DNA of 64,000 nt from Flavobacterium nackdongense. GTDB taxonomy: Bacteria; Bacteroidota; Bacteroidia; Flavobacteriales; Flavobacteriaceae. Made by a program: the position numbers and the translations under genes. The notes beneath the pieces were generated by a model. That model worked only from the letters and a program-made list of their open reading frames with translations. It made no database searches and was not told the origin of the DNA. Where the stretch lies: the NCBI RefSeq assembly GCF_004355225.1, contig NZ_CP037933.1:1674001-1738000 (forward strand), read 5' to 3'. Position 1 is the stretch's first letter. Each line of letters begins with the position of its first letter. Positions 60,176 to 64,000 of the stretch are shown in pieces.

Positions 60176-61948
60176 CTACTTCACCATCAGTTTTTTAGTC
60201 GTTCTATTACCTTCTTTTTCAATTTCCAGAAGATAAATTCCTTTGTTTAAAGTTTGGTTTGTTGTTGTTGTTGTTGTTGTTGTTTTCAAATCGAATTCCT
60301 TTACTTTTTGACCTAAAAGATTATAAATAGTCGCCTTTGCACCAATTGAATTTTCGTCAATTTCGATATTGAAAATACCCGATGATGGATTGGGATAAAT
60401 GGTGATCTTGCTTTCAATTGGTTTTTTTGATAATCCTAATGCAGTTTGACCCATTTTATGCACAAACATATCGGCTGAACCACCTGTTGGAGTTAAAAGA
60501 GCAACTCCTGCATTGGGATCAAAATCTCCAGAATCACTTGTACTGCTGCCAAATGTTCCTGTAGTGTATATATTTCCAGAACCATCCACTACAATTGATT
60601 TCCCTATGGTGTCAGCGCCTGCGGTTACACTCGGAACCCCGCCAATTTGTTTTACCCATACAAAACTTCCCGAAGCGTTTAATTTTAAAATGTATGTATC
60701 ATCACCAAATCGATGCATAATCGATAAATTATAAATTCCTACTCCTACATCAAAATCAGTTGGTGAATCTGAATAAAAGTTTCCGGTCGTGTAAATATTA
60801 CCAGCCGTGTCAAGAGCTAAAGAAGCTACATCTCTAATAGTTCCTTCAAGCTGTTTTACCCATACATAATTACCGGCTGCATCTAATTTTGAAATAAAAC
60901 CGTCATCACCATAAGTGGGGCCGCTCAAATTGGCAACTGCTGCACTTGGATTAAAATCAACTGTACCTGAAAACATTCCAGCAGTAAATATGTTGCCTGA
61001 AGCATCAACTGCCATTCCTTTTAAAAACTTAGTTCCAGTACCGCTAAATTGTTTTGCCCAAACATAACTACCATTCAAATCTAATTTTAAAATAAACATA
61101 TCTTCGTTACCACCAAATGACCCTACACTGGTCAAATTAGCCACACCCGCATTGGGATCAAAATCAGTGGTTCCGCCAAAAGTTCCGCCCACATAGACAT
61201 TCCCTGCGGCATCTGATGTGATTAACCTACCTCTGTTGTAAGCAATGCCGCCCATTGATTTTGCCCAAACAAAATTGCCGTTGGTATCTAGTTTTGAAAT
61301 AAAAATATTTTCTACCAAAGCAGTCATTGTACTAACTCCAGCATTGGGGTCGAAATCGCAAGTGTCTGAAAAACTTCCTGTTGTAAACACATTCCCAGCT
61401 GGATCTACTGTAATAGCATAGCCACTATCTCCAAATATACTTCCCATTAGTTTTGCCCAAACAAAATTACCCGAAGCATCTAATTTCGAAATAAAAATAT
61501 CATTGTATCCCTTAGAAGTTAAATTACTTACACCAGCACCAGGGTCAAAATCTACTGTGCCATAAAAAAACCCAGTGGTATAAACATTACCAGCAGCGTC
61601 AACACCAACAGCCGTAGCATCTTTTAATTCAATACCTGCTAACTGTTTTGCCCAAACAAAATTGCCATTTGAATCAACTTTAGAAATGAAAATATCATTT
61701 TGATTATTAGCGGTGTTTGGATTATTGACCGATGTTAAAGTGCTTACACCAGCGCCGGGGTCAAAATCTATACTATTTTTAAATAGTCCTGTTGTGATTA
61801 CGTTGCCCGATGCGTCAACAACGCTGGCCCGTGGAGTTACAAACCCACCAAATTTCCCCATTTGTCTTACCCAAGTCAAGGAAGGAGTTTGTGCATTTGC
61901 AAAATAGCTTAAAAAGCAAACTACGAATAATAGTAATGATTTTTTCAT
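60176..61948 (-). CDS. T9SS-secreted SBBP-repeat protein
   Basis: A 590-aa secreted protein: signal peptide (KKSLLLFVVCFLSYFANAQ), then about ten SBBP repeats (words like VDAAGNVYTTGFFYGTVDFD, with NFVWAKQLAG between), a beta-propeller-type fold. The C-terminus is a T9SS sorting domain (IYPNPSSGIFNIEIDENSIG). Before the final strand it has a run of Thr (KTTTTTTTNQT) encoded by a trinucleotide repeat at 60261-60284. The sorting domain is nearly the same as in the neighbours at 58625 and 62050. Confidence 0.88.
   Translation of the reverse strand: MKKSLLLFVVCFLSYFANAQTPSLTWVRQMGKFGGFVTPRASVVDASGNVITTGLFKNSIDFDPGAGVSTLTSVNNPNTANNQNDIFISKVDSNGNFVWAKQLAGIELKDATAVGVDAAGNVYTTGFFYGTVDFDPGAGVSNLTSKGYNDIFISKLDASGNFVWAKLMGSIFGDSGYAITVDPAGNVFTTGSFSDTCDFDPNAGVSTMTALVENIFISKLDTNGNFVWAKSMGGIAYNRGRLITSDAAGNVYVGGTFGGTTDFDPNAGVANLTSVGSFGGNEDMFILKLDLNGSYVWAKQFSGTGTKFLKGMAVDASGNIFTAGMFSGTVDFNPSAAVANLSGPTYGDDGFISKLDAAGNYVWVKQLEGTIRDVASLALDTAGNIYTTGNFYSDSPTDFDVGVGIYNLSIMHRFGDDTYILKLNASGSFVWVKQIGGVPSVTAGADTIGKSIVVDGSGNIYTTGTFGSSTSDSGDFDPNAGVALLTPTGGSADMFVHKMGQTALGLSKKPIESKITIYPNPSSGIFNIEIDENSIGAKATIYNLLGQKVKEFDLKTTTTTTTTNQTLNKGIYLLEIEKEGNRTTKKLMVK
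60261..60284. repeat. Trinucleotide repeat in a T9SS sorting domain
   Basis: Eight copies of GTT (minus-strand AAC/ACA phase) encode seven Thr in the sorting domain of the SBBP protein. Copy-number change would stay in frame and lengthen a loop. Confidence 0.75.
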
Positions 61949-62000
61949 CTTTAAAGTATTTGGAAGTTATAGGTCAAAGAAATGACTTTTGTAAACACAA

Positions 62001-62026
62001 AAAAATACGACAACTGTCGTATTTTT
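62001..62026 (-). terminator. Terminator after the 62050 gene
   Basis: AAAAATACGACA and a near-complement GTCGTATTTTT around ACT. A and T tracts on both sides make it a good intrinsic terminator for the minus-strand gene ending at 62050. Confidence 0.8.
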
Positions 62027-62049
62027 CAATTAAATGATTTTCTAAAACC

Positions 62050-63234
62050 CTAGTTTACAAGCAGTTTTTTGGTGGTTTTATTTCCTTCTTTTTCAATTTC
62101 CAGAAGATAAATTCCTTGGTTTAAATTTTGATTTGTAGTCATAGATTTCAATTCAAATTCTTTGACTTTTTGACCTAGAAGATTGTAAATAGTGGCTTTT
62201 GCTCCTATTAAATTTTCAGTCACTTCGATATTGAAATTACCATAAGATGGGTTGGGGTAGATTTTGAAATTTACATTCTGAACACTTATAACTTGATCTG
62301 AAACACTTAAACTTGCTAAACTTTTTTTCCAGAGCTTCGCTTCCTGTATCACATACAAATCAGTTGAACTCTTACAAAGAAATTTGGCTGGACTAGCATT
62401 AGTAAATCCCGAAACATCAACCCAACTAACTCCTTGATTAGTAGTTTTATAGACGCCATAATCATTTCCTAAATATACCTCAGTTCCAATGCCTAGAAGG
62501 GAATAAACACCAACACTCGGCAGTCCACTTTTAGCAACTGTCCAACTGTCTCCTTTATTCGTTGATATTGTGACATCGTTCGTATTAACAGTTGCTTCAA
62601 ATAAGCTTATGTTTTGCAAATTATCTTTTATGTAAGCCAAGGAGCCCACTGTATTGTTCGGAATTCCAGTACTTTTACTTATCCAATTTTGATTTACACT
62701 ATCGTATTTGTAAACCTTTTGATTGACTCCTACAAACAAATCAGTATCAACTATTAATAGAGGTTCTGCAACTAAACCTACAATTCCAGAATTGTGTTGA
62801 GCCCAAGAACTTCCATTATCAGACGAAATATAAACTCCTTTATTTGTTGAAGTGGCGAATATCTTATTATTGAAAAAAGCAAAATTCCTAATTATAGTTG
62901 TCGAACTAATTCCAGTATTCGACAAAACCCAGTTATCTCCGCCATTTAGCGACTTAAAAACCGTTCCGTTTGTAGAACTCGCGTAAAGAACACCATTGAC
63001 ATAGGCTATATTCCATATTTGCATACTAGTTATTCCATTGTTTATTTGTGTCCAATTGAACCCTCCATCTGTAGAACGATAAATACCATTGCTTAAAGTT
63101 CCGAGATAAAGTGTGTCATTCTGAATTGTTAATGAATAAGGTAGCGCCCCAGCTGGATTGTTACATTTTGTCCATTGTGCCTTGGTCACCGTGTTTAAAA
63201 ACAGCACCAATAGTAAAGTAAATATTCTTCTCAT
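62050..63234 (-). CDS. T9SS-secreted BNR/sortilin-type propeller protein
   Basis: A 394-aa secreted protein: signal peptide (IFTLLLVLFLNTVTKAQ), then BNR/Asp-box type repeats (GIYRSTDGGFNWTQINNGIT, VFKSLNGGDNWVLSNTGIS, YISSDNGSSWAQHN, YKTTNQGVSWVDVSG), as in sortilin or YCF48-like propellers. A T9SS sorting domain ends it (IYPNPSYGNFNIEVTENLIG to KKLLVN). Role: surface or secreted protein; ligand unknown. Confidence 0.87.
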   Translation of the reverse strand: MRRIFTLLLVLFLNTVTKAQWTKCNNPAGALPYSLTIQNDTLYLGTLSNGIYRSTDGGFNWTQINNGITSMQIWNIAYVNGVLYASSTNGTVFKSLNGGDNWVLSNTGISSTTIIRNFAFFNNKIFATSTNKGVYISSDNGSSWAQHNSGIVGLVAEPLLIVDTDLFVGVNQKVYKYDSVNQNWISKSTGIPNNTVGSLAYIKDNLQNISLFEATVNTNDVTISTNKGDSWTVAKSGLPSVGVYSLLGIGTEVYLGNDYGVYKTTNQGVSWVDVSGFTNASPAKFLCKSSTDLYVIQEAKLWKKSLASLSVSDQVISVQNVNFKIYPNPSYGNFNIEVTENLIGAKATIYNLLGQKVKEFELKSMTTNQNLNQGIYLLEIEKEGNKTTKKLLVN

Positions 63235-63284
63235 AATAATAGTTTTAAAAATTATAAGTCAAAAATAGGCAGCGAACAAAAACA

Positions 63285-63312
63285 AAAAAATACGAAAAAA
63301 TTCGTATTTTTT
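63285..63312 (-). terminator. Terminator after the 63325 gene
   Basis: AAAAAATACGAA and TTCGTATTTTTT are perfect 12-bp arms with an AAAA loop, after the stop at 63325. Confidence 0.8.
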
Positions 63313-63324
63313 AAATTTCAAAAA

Positions 63325-64000
63325 TCAGTTTTTCATCAGCTCACTTTTTGGAATCTTGACCCTGCCAATAGCCGATTTTCCTTCTATTATTCTAGTAAAA
63401 TAAAGCATTTCGGTGGTTTCATCATAAAATGGAGAGCCTTCGAAACCATCGCTGTTTATCTTATTTCCAAGATTGATGGGCTCCGACCATTTTTTCCAAC
63501 TATCGTCCAATCGGTAAGAAACATAGATGTCATAATTTCCATAACTACTGAAACCGATGCTACTAAAAAACAGCGTTTTGGTATCGGACAACAACTGTGG
63601 CATTCCCTCATCGGCGGCTGAATTGATGACTTTACCCATATTTTGAAGCAGCCCATAAGTTCCGTCTTCTTTTTGGTTGGCAAAATACAAATCGGTTCCA
63701 CCTTGGGTGAAGTCGGTTTCGATTCCCATTATTATGATTTTACCATCGTTGGTGATGGTAATATCGGCGGTTTTTTCATAATTGTTGTAGGCGGCAATTT
63801 TCAGTGGTTTCAGACTTTGGAAATTTCCGTTTTTGTTTTCGAAGAATTCAAAACCTGTTTCTGTCGTGTTTTTCGTGTATTCCACGCCACCTTTGAGGAT
63901 AAAATTATCGCTATAAAATTCCATATAATTATAATCGTCATTCAAACTCAAACTTGGTTCTGCCACGGGAGGTTTTGCCCACTTTCCGTCCGCTTGTTTA
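63325..64000 (-). CDS. PD40/WD40-like propeller protein, C-terminal part (5' end outside window)
   Basis: The C-terminal 224 or so residues of a protein whose frame is open to the window edge; an internal GTG at 63966 is not the start. It contains WD40-like (PD40) repeats as in TolB-type propellers: SDTKTLFFSSIGFSSYGNYD with IYVSYRLDDSWKKWSEPINL and YDETTEMLYFTRIIEGKSAI. It starts DGKWAKPPVAEPSLSLNDDY. In Bacteroidota such propellers often precede OmpA domains, but this one ends right after the last repeat. There is no T9SS domain. Confidence 0.8.
   Translation of the reverse strand, partial: KQADGKWAKPPVAEPSLSLNDDYNYMEFYSDNFILKGGVEYTKNTTETGFEFFENKNGNFQSLKPLKIAAYNNYEKTADITITNDGKIIIMGIETDFTQGGTDLYFANQKEDGTYGLLQNMGKVINSAADEGMPQLLSDTKTLFFSSIGFSSYGNYDIYVSYRLDDSWKKWSEPINLGNKINSDGFEGSPFYDETTEMLYFTRIIEGKSAIGRVKIPKSELMKN

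Noticed and set aside
60261..60284. GTT repeat as a phase-variation switch
   Set aside because: A trinucleotide repeat changes length in frame, so it cannot turn the gene off; kept only as a length polymorphism candidate.
1..64000. tRNA, rRNA, CRISPR arrays, transposases, phage genes or a replication origin
   Set aside because: I looked for cloverleaf arms, regularly spaced direct repeats and the usual protein families and saw none I could support.

Overview
The window looks like a chromosomal segment of a Flavobacteriaceae (Bacteroidota) bacterium, most likely a Flavobacterium. The evidence is the AT-rich composition, promoters with the Bacteroidota -7 element TAnnTTTG, type IX secretion (T9SS) C-terminal sorting domains, lineage-typical families (DUF4230, DUF5522, RIC/ScdA proteins, clade II NosZ), and short palindromic repeats in and between genes. 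I see no rRNA, tRNA, CRISPR array, transposase or prophage.

Layout. 1-9 kb: end of alanine dehydrogenase, an APC permease, rnhB, three unrecognised membrane/secreted proteins separated by different inverted-repeat elements, lipB and lysS. 9-13 kb: a secreted M14-type peptidase and a glycerophosphodiester phosphodiesterase, convergent. 13-22.7 kb (minus strand): a nitrate module with a small membrane protein, a Tat-type Rieske protein, a four-cluster ferredoxin, a molybdopterin oxidoreductase, a NarI-like cytochrome b, two NarK transporters and a porin. 23-28.8 kb: two RIC di-iron repair proteins, two Rrf2 regulators and an anaerobic ribonucleotide reductase whose glycyl-radical segment is a separate 56-aa gene (27536-27706), followed by nrdG. 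28.9-33.4 kb: a 603-aa unrecognised protein, nadA and nadB. 33.5-38.5 kb: an outer-membrane protein and a probable copper-uptake locus (TonB receptor with a CxxxM site, Met/His-rich lipoprotein, small Cys protein). 38.6-48.6 kb: a Crp/Fnr regulator, a 12-TM His-rich protein, a fasciclin lipoprotein and the nos cluster (cytochrome c, nosZ, membrane protein, nosL, nosD, nosF, nosY, truncated globin), interrupted by a four-helix-bundle gene. 48.7-58.6 kb: Spy-like protein, hemL, a LysM glucosaminidase, a PLP enzyme, hutU, DUF4230, and a TPR histidine kinase with its response regulator. 58.6-64 kb: three T9SS-secreted beta-propeller-type proteins and one partial gene.

How the genes fit together. 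The core of the window reads as a low-oxygen and nitrogen-oxide programme: nitrate uptake and reduction, repair of nitrosative damage, anaerobic deoxynucleotide synthesis, copper acquisition and N2O reduction. No nitrite or NO reductase of a standard type is in the window. Seven 16-bp boxes of the form TATGAN6TCATA (one has a degenerate flank) each lie 33-34 bp, centre to centre, from a -7 element. They precede the porin, rrf2, ric2-nrdD, the 603-aa protein, the copper-related small gene plus the Crp/Fnr gene (one shared box), the fasciclin gene and the nos operon. Four further boxes near GGACAAAAATGTCC fit an NsrR-like Rrf2 repressor. The strongest leads are this regulon, the split NrdD, the hybrid nitrate reductase and the 603-aa protein. 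All functions are read from sequence alone; no database search was run.
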